DNA from: Chelydra serpentina
Lineage: Eukaryota > Chordata > Testudines > Chelydridae
NCBI GenBank assembly: GCA_037349315.1
Contig: JBAIAC010000035.1
Span: forward strand, 6,400,501-6,464,500
DNA: 64,000 nt
Reading direction: 5' to 3'
Shown: positions 11,872-25,379 of the stretch, in pieces
Layout: each line of letters opens with the position of its first letter
Numbering within the stretch: the stretch's first letter is position 1
Position numbers and translations under genes: made by a program
The notes under the pieces: model-generated
Told to the model about the DNA's origin: nothing
Database searches by the model: none
What the model saw: the letters and a program-made list of their open reading frames with translations, nothing else

Positions 11872-12545
11872 TAAGGTTGCCAGGTGTCTGGTTTTTGACC
11901 GGAACACCCAGTCAAAAAGGGACCCGGCGGCTCTGGTCAGGACCACTCACCGGGCTGTTAAAAGTCCGGTTGGCATGGGGCTGGTAGGCTCCCTGCCTGG
12001 CTCTGTGTGGCTCCCCAGAAGCGGTGCCCGGGGAGAAATGGGGGGCTCCGCACTCTGCCTCTGCCCTGAGTGCTGGCTCCTCAGCTCCCATTGGCCGGGA
12101 ACCGTGGCCAGGCAATGGGAGCTGCGGGGACGGAAGCTGCGGGGGCAGCACCTGCAGACAGAGGCAGCATGCATTACCGCCTGGCCGCGCCTCCACCTAA
12201 GAGCCAAGGGACATGCCAGACGCTTCCCAGAGCCGCCTGAGGGAAGCGCTACCTGCATTCAGCATCCCCTCCTGCACCCTAACCCCCTCCCTATCCTTGA
12301 GCCCCCTCCCGCACCCAAACTCCCTCCCACAGCCCGCAACCCCCCCCCATTCCCTTCCCCCAGCCCTGAGTCCCCTCCCACACCTAGTTTCCCTCCTGGA
12401 GTCCGCACCCCAACCCTCTGCCCCAGCCCAGTAAAAATGAGTGAGTGAGGGAGAGCAAGCAACAGAGGGAGGGGGATGGAGTGAGCGGGGGTGGGGCCTT
12501 GGGGAAGGGGCGGGGGTGGGTGCGATTAGAAAGTTGACAACCCTG
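11872..12545. mobile_element. GC-rich non-autonomous hAT element (674 bp) with 8-bp TSD
   Basis: The left end is TAAGGTTGCCAGGTGTCTGG and the right end is TTGACAACCCTG. The flanks TGTGGTTG (11864-11871) and TGTGGTAG (12546-12553) make an 8-bp TSD with one mismatch. The core is strongly GC-rich, with C-rich runs at 12260-12440. The 197-residue open frame across it is compositional and has no recognisable domain. Confidence 0.8.
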
Positions 12546-13194
12546 TGTGGTAGTGATAAAGATATATTTAATGGAGACTTGTGTCTAATAGGGTAGAATT
12601 TAACAGAAGACACTGCCATATTTAGTCTTTGACTGGTAGGGGTTTAGACTGACCTCTAGAGGCTGGATATCTTTCTAGATGACTTTTGGGCACTTTGCAG
12701 AATGTGGAAGTTGAAATGTGAATGGAAGTCCAAAACGCTGGGAACATTTCTGCCTGGAGCATAATTTTTAAAAATGTTATTTGATTATGAGACTCTTATC
12801 TCTGCATGGAGTTTTAAACTGACTGTCCAGATATATAACATTAACTTAACAATGTCATCTGTAATTTTTAGACACTCCTAGTGTATTTTTCCAGTGACAT
12901 CCTGGGACCTCCAACATCTGTCCCCCATCATGCAGTATTTTTTTCTGCACATTATAGATGTTTAAGGAACTGCTTATTCTGTTTTCTAGTCCGATTTTGG
13001 TGGTCTCTAAAAGACCCACGCCAGTATCCCATTGTGTGATTTATCAGTTAGAACAGTAATTCATAAGCATTCCAGGTCCTACACTTCTGAATTTGGTGAT
13101 AACTAAGCAGGGAGTGGTAGTAATGATTGGCTGTCTTTCTGAAAAAATATGCTTCAACTCAACCACAACATGATGCAGGAAGTGGTGGGTGGGG

Positions 13195-13268
13195 TCCACT
13201 GCTTTTCTTTTGCAAGAAATTAGACTAGATAATCCCAACGGACCCTTCTGGCATTAAAATCTATTAAT
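13195..13268 (+). mobile_element. CR1 LINE 3' end
   Basis: Contains TTAGACTAGATAATCCCAAC and GGACCCTTCTGGCATTAAAA, ending ATCTATTAATCT, a diverged CR1 3' terminus. Confidence 0.65.
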
Positions 13269-13299
13269 CTCTGTTATGGCTGCTCTCCCCTTAATTATA

Positions 13300-14210
13300 T
13301 TATTATTCCTGGTGGAATTCTGCACCATTGTGCATGCGCAGAATGTATGTCCCCTGCATATTTCTTTGCTTCCTCACAGAAAAATGGCTTTCTGACAGGG
13401 AAGCAAAGGGAAGCCGCAAGAGCGGTCATGAGACTCTCCCTAGCAGTATGTTTCAGGTGCCCAGGGCAGCTGGCAGAGAGGTAAATCACTGTGGAGCAGG
13501 GGTGGGACTAGGGAAGACCCCGCTGGTGGCTTCTATCCTGCACCGGGCTCAGCTGCTAATTCCGGCTGGGCTGGGGAGGACAGGACTTCCTCTTCCCCTG
13601 CACAGCAACCGGGGCTGGGTCAGACCCACCCCCAGATTTCTCACCCATCTGTAGGAAGCTCTGCAAACTTTCCCCCCGACCCCGTACTTACTGCACCCAT
13701 CGCTCCTTAGCTGCAGGGGGAGGGATCACTGTACAGGGAGCTGCTCCCCCATCTGCGCAACCCCCGTGCATCCAGACCCCTTATATCCAGACCATCCTGC
13801 CGAGCCTCACGCCCCACACACCCAGAACCCTCCCTGATGAGCCCCACTCCCCCTGCAGCTGGACCACCCCAACGAGCCACCTACATCTGGATCACCACGC
13901 TGTTGAGCCCCAACCAGCTACATCTCGATCCCTACCCCACTGAGCCCCACTCCCCCAGCGTCTGGACCCCCAGATAAGCCCTCCACACCAAGACACCTCT
14001 GCTGAGCTCTATTCCCCCCACACCCAGACCCCCCCTCCCCATTGGGCCCCAGCCACCTTCACCTGGACCCCCCTGCAGAGTCCCATTACCATTGCACCCA
14101 GAACCCCCCAACAAGCTCCTGTGCATCCAGATCCCCCCCACCCCGCAGCCAGATCCCCCACTGAGCTACCCGTACCCAGATTGCCCCACACAGAACCCTC
14201 TTAACTTAAA
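13300..14210. repeat. Interspersed repeat with C-rich degenerate tandem array
   Basis: Begins with TATTCCTGGTGGAATTCTGC, a repeat start I recognise from turtle genomes. From about 13740 it becomes a degenerate tandem array with a period of roughly 30 bases, built on units like CCAGACCCCCCTGCTGAGCC, and ends in an A/T tract. The class is uncertain; an inverted matching right end is not visible. Confidence 0.5.
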
Positions 14211-17200
14211 AAAAAAATTAAAAGTGGTTTAGTGATGTTGTATATTAAATCTAGTGATTAAAAACTAATTTTTATTCCATTCTAGTTTTCCTTTCGGGCA
14301 TAACTTACACATGCCTGTTCCCCATGTACATTCTCACATTCTTGCCTGGTTTGATTTCCTTATCTGCAGTCCTTATTTAATGCTGCCATTAACCCTTATT
14401 ATTCCTATGTACTTCCCACAAGAAGGAACCATGACTGAAACCTACAGGCTCTATCAAGACAGCCCCTAGATATTGCAAAGTGGGGATACTCTACATGAAT
14501 ATATTACAGGAAAATACAGAATCATAGAAGTTAGAAAAGAACTGCTTGGTGTCCTTTTCCATCTCCCTGCCAGTGCTGGATTTTTCTGTCAGCATTTTCT
14601 GCAGGGTTCTGTCCAATGTGTAGCTTAGAAAGCTTCTAGGAAGGGTGCTGACACCAATTCCTTAAGCAGACTCTTCAGTAGCAAATAGATTGTGCTGTCA
14701 GGGAACTTTTCCTGAGAACCAGCCTAAATATTTTCTTAGTTCATCTTTATTCCATTTTTCTTGGTCACAGCTCTTTAGACCACCCCAGAAACTGATCTCC
14801 TGCTTGATGTTTACCAGGGGCTGCAGAGCACCACTGAAAGCATGTGTGTGTAGGAGATTGATTTGCCCCACCACCTCTTCCCCTCTCAGGAACCCCTCCC
14901 CTTGACCCCCTCCACACACACCCTTCAAATCTGAGTGAGTGGCATTGCGACCTGGTGCATGAGGTTGCAGCACCACTCAGGTTTGGCCCAGCAAAAAAGT
15001 GGTTGGTGTGTGACCCGGCTGCCACCAGCCCCCAGTTCTGTGGCCTATGGCATTTAAATGCCACCCTTTAAATGCCATGCAGGTCCACCCTTATTTATAA
15101 TTTAGCCAAGATAGCCATAATTAGTTGCTTTATTTCTTTAACTCAACCCCGCCACCCCGCAAAATAATTTTGTTAACACTTTCTCAGAAAAGGCAACAGA
15201 CAGCATACCAAATGTGTTGGCCACACCCGATATGGTCAAAAAAGTGACTGAGGGGTGAAGAGAAAGTAGATGCTGCCAAACTATTTGATTGGGTGATAGA
15301 CTCCGAAAGAAAGGTAATAAGTGAAAGCAAATATACAGTAGAACAATACTCATAGAGAATTTAGGAGGAGAAATGTATTTATGCAGAGTGCCATTAATGT
15401 ATGCTGCAAGGCAAACTGCAATGTACTGTAAAAAATTAGCAGAAATATGGCATTAAAATATAGACCATCATTAAGAGGGAAGGTCACTACAGGATGAAAA
15501 ACTAGATAAATGTGTGCACTCTGGAATTTGTCTCTGTTTGTATAAGAAGGGAAGACTGATGGCTTTCAAATAATATAAGGAGTTGGACCCAAAATAACAG
15601 ATTTTGGCTCAATCCTAATCCCACTGAAGTCAGTGGGAGTTTTTCCATTAACTTTACTGGGAGAAGGACCAAACTTCTGATGTTTAAATAGAAAGGATTG
15701 GTTACAGAACAAATCAGGAAGTGCAGCAATTGACAATTTGGCAGAAAAGATCCTTTAGACAAAACATTTCATTCCACAAGCACTAGAAACACCGCATAGA
15801 ATAAATTTGCCCAAACAACCATTCAGAACAAAAAACCAGCTAAACCACGCCGAGGCTGTCTCTATACTAAAATTTATATTCACATTTCCCATTGCAGTGC
15901 CCCACCATCTATGGTATCAATGGCAGGAGTTCTGGAGTATATTAACGTGGTGTCATCAAATCCAGATCAGCACAGGTGTAGATGACATGGCGGTTGAAAT
16001 GCTGGTGGGCTGATATTTTCAAACAGAGGGAATGAAAATGTAATCTGATCCTGATAAAGAATGAATACAAAGAAATAAGACAGACCAAACAACCTTTCCC
16101 TGCTCAGTGATATCTCAAGTGTAGGCATTATTTACTTACTGTGTTTTTCAAATGCAGAGACATAGATATATTCTGCCATCAATACCAATGAGCAGACAAC
16201 CCACTGAAATAGAACATTATGTGAAACTAAAGATGTGAAACAGGGCAGAAGCATGTATTAAAAAACACATAACAATTTAACAAGCTCTCAGGACAGTCCT
16301 TTCCACAGGTCATCTAAGTGCATACACAGATTTAGAGTTATGAATATATGTGGTGTTAGCTTCCTCCAATAACAAGCTATAAAGTATGAACTAAAGACCA
16401 AGGTTAGTCGGGTGAAAGTGTTTACTGTAAGACAACAGGATGATTGAAGAAGTTAAAACCAATGGTTTAAAAAATAATCAGTGCAGTTGAATTCTCCACG
16501 AGGAACTGATTCCTGAAGGCTAAATCCCTGTGATAACTCACCTTACCATAAACATGGAAAGAAGGGACCCCAAACAAGGTTACTTTTCCCTACTTCGTTA
16601 GGTTATACCTTATGCAAAGGGCATTAGCAGAAGGGTGTCCCTAATTAACCTTTCTCTGTGAGGTTGGGTGGGGCCCCAATGCCAACCCAATCAAACCAAT
16701 ATTTTTTTCAAGCCCAGTGTAATGACTTATTCAGTAAATCTGTTTTATGCTGGCTAAGTGACAGGTCAATGTTGATAAAAGTCTATAAAGGGAGGAAAAA
16801 CCAGGGGCTGAGGTGTCTGGGTCCACATATCAGTGACACAAGTTAACTTCAGATTTATTGTTGTAGCAATTGTGCTGTTGTATACAACAGTATGTAATAT
16901 TGCTATTTATGATGGGGCACCCGACTCCTTGGAGTAAAGCAGAAGTGATTGAACAGTATCTTGAAATATCTTCTTACTATATAGTCTACATGAGGGTATG
17001 GAAGATACTCTCCCTTCTCAAGTGAAGACTACAAATGTCAGATTCTATTAATCCATCTCCTTTTGACATGCTTTCTCTATGTCTTAGGGAGGTGTTTAAA
17101 GTACACTAGGCAAAATTGATTGTCTGGAGAGTCTTACAGTTTATTGTGAAATAGAAATTACATACTACATGAAAATAAGGGAAAAAGAGCCGAGCGTTTA

Positions 17201-17275
17201 ATAGTATAGTAATGGTTTTGACATTGGTGACACCCAGGAAGTATGGAGATGTTTCAGTGTTATCTTTGTTACTAT

Positions 17276-17400
17276 GAATCATGTTTATTATGGTTATGCA
17301 TAAGGGACAATTGAGAATGGGGTCCCATTGTGCTAGACCCTATACAAACACAGAGTAATAGATAGTGCCTGCTTCAAAGAGTTTACAGTCTAAATATGGG
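17276..17400 (+). mobile_element. LINE-derived 3' fragment (class uncertain)
   Basis: Contains TCCCATTGTGCTAGACCCTA and AAAGAGTTTACAGTCTAAAT, the same family as 10673-10775. Confidence 0.45.
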
Positions 17401-17580
17401 ATTATGGTTCAAGCCTATCTCCATCTGATAACACCTGCAAAAGTACAGGGCTGTTGTTATTATTTGTATCGTAATAATGCCCTAAAGCCCCTGTCATGGG
17501 CCCACTGTGGCAGGCACTTTAAAAACACATTAAAGTTTCTCAAACCTAATATACACAAAGCATAATGCATCCCTCACAAC

Positions 17581-18094
17581 TAGGGTTACCATACGTCCGG
17601 GTTTTCCCAGACAATTCCTCTGATCCTCTGTCCAGGCGGATTTTTCAAATTCGAGGAAATGTCCAGGATTTTTTGTGAAGCAGACGTAGCAGCTCAGAAA
17701 GAGCTGGCTCCGCATCCCAATGGGTCCCTCCCTGCACCCGCAGCTGCCAGATCCTGCCCACCCAAGCCCTGGCTCCCAGGACTGGGGATGGGGAGAGGCA
17801 GGGAGGCGATGATTGACAGCTGGCACCGCATCCTGGGCCTGCACCAGCTGCCCTGCCACCATGACAAGGAGCAACACTGCCCCCACCTCAAGAGTGAGGC
17901 CCGCCAACAGCCTCCAGGTACCCCTCCCAGTACACATACACCACTCAGCACCTCTCAAATACCCCCTCGAGTACCTCCCAAATACTCCCTCCCAGTCCAC
18001 ACCCCCCCCTCCCGCACAACCCAAACACCCCTCCAACATCCTCCAACTGTACCCCCCTCCAGCAGTGTCCTCTTTTGGAAAGATGTTAACCCTA
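17581..18094. mobile_element. Non-autonomous hAT element (514 bp) with perfect 8-bp TSD
   Basis: The left end is TAGGGTTACCATACGTCCGG and the right end is AAAGATGTTAACCCTA. The TSD CTCACAAC is perfect (17573-17580 and 18095-18102). The interior from 17930 is C-rich and loosely tandem, with repeats of a CCTCCCAAATACTCC-type unit. The long open frames on both strands are compositional and have no domain. Confidence 0.88.
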
Positions 18095-21000
18095 CTCACA
18101 ACTGCATGGCTTGTTTGCATTGTACTTGGTTATGGTGTTGGGTTCAAGTTTGCTTAAGAGAAACTGAAAAAGGGGGCGGGGAGAAATTCTGATGCAAAAA
18201 TAAACACAGTCAATATATCTCTCATAGTACACCAACTTGTGTCAGCCTAACTTTCAAGGGGAACATTATTTATTCCCAATACACAGCACAAGACTTGCAT
18301 TTAGATAGAACAGCATAGTTTTTAATTAAAACACTGTGAAAATAAACCATGGAATTAAATTACAGGGAAAAATGGTCTGATCTACAGTAGTTGTACCAAC
18401 CCCCCAAAATACTTTTCCAAACCTTGAACTCTTTTAGATTCCCCCGGCCCTACTAGTCACCCTCTGTAAATGCTGAATCACCATGTGACATCTCATGAAA
18501 CTTGATGCAAAGTCTGCCCTTCCCAGTGTGCTCTTCCCAGTGTCCTGCAGTTCTGCGAGGCTTTTTGTGTGCTCTGCTTTCCTGTGCACCAGCATAACAT
18601 TAGAATCTGACCCTCACAGATTAAGGACAAACAGGAAGCTCAGTTCTGATATCTCTTATAAACCAGGGTATGTATCACCACTGAAGTAACTGGAGTTACA
18701 CTGCTAAATAATTAGGATGAAATCAGAATCAGAGCTACATCTGTTACTCTAGAAGACGCATGCATTTTTGTGTGGGGGGCTATCTATACATTGAAGTAAA
18801 TAGATCTACTTTTAATGCAGAAATTATATGCTTGAGGAAAGACACCACAGAGCTGGAGCTTTAAAATTCCATAGTTCTACTGGTAATTTTCTGTTTTAAA
18901 GTGTAATTCTCATGCACCTTTGAGCACATCCATTTCAGAGCTCAGTCACTTGGATCGCCTTTCTTTAATAGCACATTGAAACAAACAGATGCCATTCACA
19001 TCGCACATTGAAATAAGTGTGAATCTAATTCAGTGTGTTGTCATATGCTTTCCCCCCATTTTAAATAACCAAGGAAATGCAATGCAAAGAAATGATTAAT
19101 AGTAGAGCTAGTCAGGAAATTTCTGTCAGAATATTTTTCCATTGGAAAATGCCATTTTGTCAAAATCAAAACTTTCCGTGGGAATGTGTAGATTTTGATA
19201 AAATGTTGTTTAAAAAAAAAAGTTTCAACCTTATCGGAATGGATTTTAATATTTGTTTTGGAAGCAACTTATTGTTTTGACATTTATTTTATATTCCATT
19301 AAAAATGATAATGAAATATAACATTAAAATAATAAAAATCTGACTTACAATCCATTTCCTAGGATGCTCGTAGAGCAGCATAACAAAGCGCTACTTTATA
19401 CAGCCACAGTTTTGCCCAGCGAAAGAGACCGAGGGTCCAGTTCCCACAGAAGGAGTATTGCATTGGAGCTGAATCAATCCCTAGATGTGACGTTAGGATC
19501 CAGGGTTTTGATTTGGCCCTATGACTGAGAGAAAACCTATTACACAGTTGCCAAGGAACCTTTACAATGTTTATGCTTTTCTATTCATTCACAAAATATG
19601 TTTGTTAGGTGTCAGTTGGGTGAACTGTGTAACAATGTTTCAATACCATTCTGTCAACATTTCCCTGCCAAGTTTTAATTTGGCATGTAGTAATGATACA
19701 GTTGATGTATTGCTTCACTATTGTTAAAAAAGGCTGAGGTTAAGTTCTGAAGGCTAATGGGAAAGGAGTGTGTAACAATTGGGGTTAAACCTCATGAATT
19801 AGTAAAACACTTGGTTACATGTCACCGTTATTATTTCCTATACGCAGAAGATTTTATTCAGTGTTTATTTTATGTATATTTAAGTTACTGCAAATTTCAG
19901 CTCGTTATCAGTGGGGCTTATATTCTTATCCCTATGCACATAGAATCAGGCAAATTAGCATCCCTGCATCAAGATGATGATACCCTCGAGTGTGTGGGGC
20001 ATCTAGTAAAGAACACAATGAAATGTCCTTGTCAGCAGAAAACTTTCATTTAAACACATAATTTATTTTAAACAAAAGTGTATATGTAAATCCTTCAGTA
20101 TGTTAATCTGCCTTTTCGAAAGTCCCTGAGAGGAAAGATAAAGATATTTCAAATATAGGAGCCTAAAGTTAGGGTTGTAAATTCACATTTAGGTACCTAA
20201 ATAATTGACCTAACTTTCAAAAGCACCAAGGACTAAGTAGCTGTCACTGCCTTCATTGGGAACTGCAAGGTGCTCACTACTTTTGAAAATCAGGCCTCTT
20301 TTTAGGTGCCAAATGTGAGTTTAGAAGCAAATTTAGGTTCATATTTTTGAAAATCTCGACCAAATGTATTAAAATATACTTTCAAATAACAGTCAAAGAA
20401 ATTTTTGTAAAATAGACAGTACATGATTTTTACAGAGAGATCAGAAGTGAGTTATAGTTTATATGATTCCTTTGGGACAAAGATGTATTGAAAAAATAGG
20501 AGTGTATTGATCTTCTTTTTAATAAAACAACTCTCCAGAAGCTTAATAATTTATCCCAGTGAATGTGTTTCTTATGTCAGAAACGAACCATGAAATATGA
20601 GCGATTCTTTGTGTCCCACACATAAAATAGTCCAGTTTTGGCCCATGATTTACTAGGGGCACTAATGATCTGAAGGGAAGGGAGCAGGGAATATATTTGC
20701 CTTGCAGATATTTATTTATCTACTTATTCTAATTTGTAAAGCAAAAAAACAAACATATTTATAAGACCCTAAGTTGGCCTTCTTTCATTCCTCCCATCAT
20801 AGATGACTCCAATCAGCTCTTTTAATAGCTAATATTTTGCCTGGCTTGCTTATAGTATTATTTCTTCTGTATTCCTTGGACTTCTGTATTTCATTCTCCA
20901 TTATAATATTCATAGCGTTGTCTCTAGGCTACTTAGAATAGTTTGCCTGTGTGCATGTGTGATTATGTATGTATAATACAAAACCCCCTGTTTTCTATGT

Positions 21001-21415
21001 TAGTATTTTACAGATTTTGTTATGCTTATATAGTTTGAAATTAATCAATTTTGACATCATAAAAACAACCCATTTGATTGACTGCTTTATAAGGATATCA
21101 CCCTTGAGAGTATTTTAGTAATTTAGTCTGGTTTAGGGAAGCACTTTATGCACCTGCTTAATTTTCACTGACTTTAATTGGTTCCTGAACAAAGATAGTT
21201 CCTGATTTAATGCCTATATGGAGCCTTTACTGTAGAGCCCTGTAGTTCACAGAGAAAAAGTTCTCTTTGAGGTAGTGGAAATGCCCCTTTTTTACAAATG
21301 AGTGTGGTTGATCTGTATCTTAAAGACACAACATATACAAAGCTAGTGTTTTATCATTGCCACTGTGATTACTTATTGACAGAATTATTTAAAAAATATC
21401 CACACTCTTTTGCAG

Positions 21416-21499
21416 GTTAATGAAATCTACCATGATGAGTCCTTAGGTGCCCACATCAATGTTGTTTTGGTGAGGATAATCATGCTGAGCTATGGGAAA
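21416..21499 (+). CDS. ADAMTS2: ADAMTS2 exon: metalloprotease domain
   Basis: An 84-bp exon of exactly 28 codons (phase 0 at both ends), after acceptor TTTTGCAG and before donor GTAAGT at 21500. It encodes [20 protein letters not shown] followed by IIMLSYGK. This is the beta-strand and helix region of the reprolysin-type catalytic domain, upstream of the zinc site. Residues [12 protein letters not shown] and LSYGK separate ADAMTS2 from ADAMTS3, where I recall [12 protein letters not shown] and a different continuation. It corresponds to mammalian exon 4 by homology. Confidence 0.93.
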
Positions 21500-21618
21500 G
21501 TAAGTAAAGGCTAATTTTAATACTGGATCTAGATGTTTCCAGGATTCTTTTAATGACTGTGTAATTCAGTTGTGACATATGCTACTCTATTTTAATTTGT
21601 TCATTGTCCATGTGTCTA

Positions 21619-21846
21619 CAGGCGAGTCTCATCTTACGCTCATTTAACATGTGCGGATTCAGCTTTGCGCGGTTGGCAAAAACAAAAACAAAACAAAAAA
21701 AAGAGAAAAATAACAATTTAAATACTTTACCTGTAGTGCGGGCGATTCTGCCCGCCATTATACTCAATGTAATTTTGACTATACGCGATTTTCGCTTTAC
21801 GCGCTGACTGCGGAACGTAACCCCAGCGTAAGAGGAGACTCGCCTA
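21619..21846. mobile_element. Small fold-back DNA element with TA duplication (mariner-like MITE)
   Basis: The left end is CAGGCGAGTCTCATCTTACGC and the inverse of the right end reads TAGGCGAGTCTCCTCTTACG, about 20 bp of terminal inverted repeat. TA dinucleotides flank both sides (21617-21618 and 21847-21848), fitting Tc1/mariner-type insertion. It lies about 120 bp after an ADAMTS2 exon. No coding capacity. Confidence 0.7.
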
Positions 21847-22168
21847 TATTAATATAGCATTAATGTATAATATGTATTTTATTATATGAAATGCATGCTG
21901 GCAAATAACTGTAACATAAAATTTCCTGTTGTGTTTTCTCTTATTATGTCGCTTTAAGTTAACACTTTGCTTTGGCAGTATTATTTCAAGTTTGTTCTAG
22001 ATAACTTATGGCAAATTTTATGGGTGATGACCCTTTTGGCCACTAGAAAGGGTGTGATATATACTGTGTATGTTATACATGCATAAGAAGGCAGTAACAT
22101 GTGACTGTGTGTACAGTTATATTACCATACAGTAAGTGCATTGTGGGCTCAGTTCTGCTGAGCACAAT

Positions 22169-22260
22169 GGCTCTGATCCAGCAAATCCCTTAAACTTGTG
22201 CTTAACTAAAGTTGGACGACATGTTTAAAGTTAAGCATTTGCTTTGCTGGATTGGGGCCA
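22169..22260. mobile_element. Small palindromic MITE remnant
   Basis: GCTCTGATCCAGCAAA at the left is inverted as TTTGCTGGATTGGGGCC at the right. This is a short amniote MITE-like repeat; the class is unknown. Confidence 0.5.
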
Positions 22261-22799
22261 GAGTGCGTTTCACTTTGCCGAATCAAATCAAAATTAAGAA
22301 TTACAATTTTATTTTTTAGTATTCTGTTGCCACTTCCGTGGAATGGGTCAGTTTACAGGCAACACTCCTGTAAAGAACATTGAAATGATGAGTGATTTTG
22401 AAAATGGGATTACTTTAAAGCCTTAAATACTTTTACCCCAGTTTTGCCTGAGCAACTTCTAATTCCTTGGAAACTGGAGGAGAGTTATAAGTGTATTTAT
22501 AACATTCATTGAATGAGGACAAGCCCTACCAATACCTTTTAAGTCCAGCAGCCCCTGCAACTAGTTATTCAAGTGAAAATATTTTTATGATCTAGCTTGC
22601 CTTTTTGTTACTGTCATTTGGACATTCTGAACTGTACCTGATTTGCAGAGACAGTTAAGTATTTAGACATGCAAGTGGCCTAAATGGTATCCATAAACAA
22701 TAGAGAGTCCGTTCAGCTGGTATAAATGGGTGTAGTAGCTCCAGTGAAATCAACAGATTTACACTGAGTTACAGTAGCTGAAGATCTGGCACAACACCA

Positions 22800-23000
22800 G
22801 CTCTTTGCTGAGAGTCAGGAGGCCCTGAGTTCTAATCCAGGCTCTGCCACTGACTCACCACATGGCCTTGGATCAGTCAATTGACCTTTCTCTCTGAGCT
22901 TCCTCATTTGTAAATTGAGGATAGTAATACTTTCTTGCCTGCCTCACAGGGTGATGTGCTTTGGAGATATAGAGTGATATATAAATGCTAAGCTAAGGAG
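22800..23000 (+). mobile_element. MIR (CORE-SINE)
   Basis: Contains AGTTCTAATCCAGGCTCTGCCACTG-type sequence, then CCTTGGATCAGTCAATTGAC, TTCCTCATTTGTAAATTGAG and CTCACAGGGTGATG. This is the ordered MIR signature of the tRNA-related part followed by the CORE. Confidence 0.75.
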
Positions 23001-25379
23001 TGGAGTGTGAGGAGAGTGTTTGTATCTGGCATTCTATGGCCCAGCGTTCATAGTGTGTATATTTAGAAAGTTGGGTTAAAATAGGGGAAATAACTTAATA
23101 ATTGCTATATGGATAATAATTGAGAGAGTGTAAACAGACTAATAATTCTCAAGTTGGGGTGGTGGAAGATACCCATGCAGCTGGAACCTCTATCAGTCCA
23201 ACAGATGCCTTGTTTTATAATGCCCATTTATTAAATGTATGCATTGCTATGTCTATCTCTGTATAGTTATACATCTATAATAATCTGATATCTTGTAACT
23301 TCTGCTGGTTTATCTGCTGAAATACAGTAAGTACAGTAGATCCCAATTCCGCTTTCAGATTCTTGTTTGCGTTCCAAAAAGAGAGTGGATTGTTTTTCAA
23401 GAAGGAAAGAGGGAAAAAATCGAAACAAAAAATATTGTTCATTAATAATTTGCATCTCACTGATACTGCAGACCTGTATAGAAAGCAGTGTGCTTCCGTG
23501 TCACTAGTTTGCATCCCAACTAGGTTAGCAGAGGATGAAAACATTCACTCTGTAATGGCTGTTTGGCCTGTGTGAAAGGAGCCGGTGATTCCAGTCAAGT
23601 TTCCAATGGGCATATGAATATGATCACATTACAAAAATGACCATTGCAGTTAGCACCAACTGCTCCTTTTATTGCCAGGCTCATGAGTGAGTAACCTGGA
23701 GCTGGATTCTGATACCCAATGGGTAGCATCTTAGTCTGCGAGTAGCCCCACTGACTTCAACAGAATTACATGTGGAGTAAGGTACCATTCGGGTATCAGA
23801 ATCTGATCCTGAATGAGCATGGAGACTGAGATCCCCTCTCACTTCTAGAGGTTTTGGGCCCGATTTTCATTTACACTCCAGCCTCTTTACACCGTTCTGG
23901 AAGTGTAAAGGGTGCTTTAAATAAGTGTAATTTTATATAATTATATTACCCCCTACTTTGAGGCCCTGTTGCCTAGCCAGAGTGGTGTAAATGAGAGCCA
24001 GGCCCAGATTTCTCTTCAGAGAAGGGTTGTCAAGGAAAGGACATTGTACTGCCCCTGCCTTTTATATTTGTTCTGTGGGGGGGTGGGAAAGAGGCCTCCA
24101 ATCTTGTGCCAGGAGAAGCAGTTTTAGCACTAAAGGGATGTGCACAACTTGAAACAATCCAAGAGTAAAATGGCCTGTTTGGCTTCAGTATGTGAAAATA
24201 TCACCACAGAATCTTGTTTGAGTAAAGTATTGCTTTAGAAACCTTCCAGTGGGTACCTTGAGGCTTGTTTGCTTCATTCTGGGTTCAGTAATAGATGGGG
24301 CATGGATGAGTGATGCACTGTTTTTCCTTTGAGGTTGTGGCACAGATGTGAGTTATTGCAAGTACTGCCCACCCCCAACAGCCTTTCACTGTATTGTTTT
24401 TTAAAGAGGATTATTTTATTTTATACAATATGTCATCTGTTGGTGAGGGTAATACAGACAATACTGTAGGTTGCATAGCAACCCGTTTTTCACTGGTTGT
24501 TTTTTGAAGGCATCACAGTCACTGAACTGCACTCATTTTCAGTATTTTTGGGGCAGTAAAATAAACCCGGCTATAATTTTGAAAGTTTCAGGTCCTTGAA
24601 ATTTCAGCAATTAGATGAGAATGAAGAAATACAGAAGGGATCCAGGAAGTTACTCCTCTACATTTGTTGTGATAACATATTGCAGCTATCTAATGAATTG
24701 AAATCAAAACATCTGAGAGAGTTGGATTGAAATGGCACATTTTCATGCACACATTATTGCTTCCGCACTTAAGCCAAGCATGAGAGAAGTGATATTTTTT
24801 CATAAGGACTAAGGCTAGACTGTGACCTTTCAATCTGTCTTGAGTAAAGGGCAACATATAGCTGTACTGCCCCAGGAGTAGACCCTGAAACAAATTGTGA
24901 TGGAGAGTCACAATTCATTTCCTGGATCCCCACTTGTTTCTATCATTAGCAGATTACTACCCCCTCTTCTGCATAAATGCAATGGCACCGGCAGGCACGT
25001 TGCGGGTGCGTGGCATCACGACTACACCCAGTCCCCACTTTTGCCCCACACCTGTGAGTAGGACAGGGGATGTTGGCCCTCCAGAGGCTGTTTTCTGCAC
25101 TGTACTCTGAAGCATTTAGCCCATGCTAAAGAGAAGGGGGGACACTTTCTCTCCACTCACTCCCTTGAACAGGCATGTAAGGCAAACAATGATTTTGTCC
25201 TTATTCAGTGACTTGAAAAATGTTTTTTTGGGATGTATGTGCCATAACTATAGCACCATGGCAGCAAAGGACTCGTGAAGAAAATTGTTCAGTCACATGC
25301 ATATTTCCCAATTAACTTTGTCTAATTTAGTTTTCTTTCTAATTTTAATCTGGATTCAATTCATAATTCATGAGCGATA

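Larger units (their letters stand above)
11255..21415 (+). other. ADAMTS2: ADAMTS2 intron (about 10.2 kb)
   Basis: Bounded by donor GTAAGT at 11255 and acceptor TTTTGCAG ending at 21415. It holds two hAT elements with TSDs (11872-12545 and 17581-18094), a CR1 3' end (13195-13268), a C-rich degenerate tandem array (13300-14210) and a LINE-like fragment (17276-17400). The remainder, including 14220-17270 and 18110-21415, is AT-rich with small palindromic MITE-like remnants. No gene is seen. Confidence 0.75.

Noticed and set aside
11855..12448. 197-residue plus-strand open frame
   Set aside because: Contained almost entirely in the hAT element at 11872 and Pro-rich; no domain.
17530..18192. 196- and 177-residue overlapping frames
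   Set aside because: Coincide with the GC-rich hAT at 17581; both strands are open and no motif is present.
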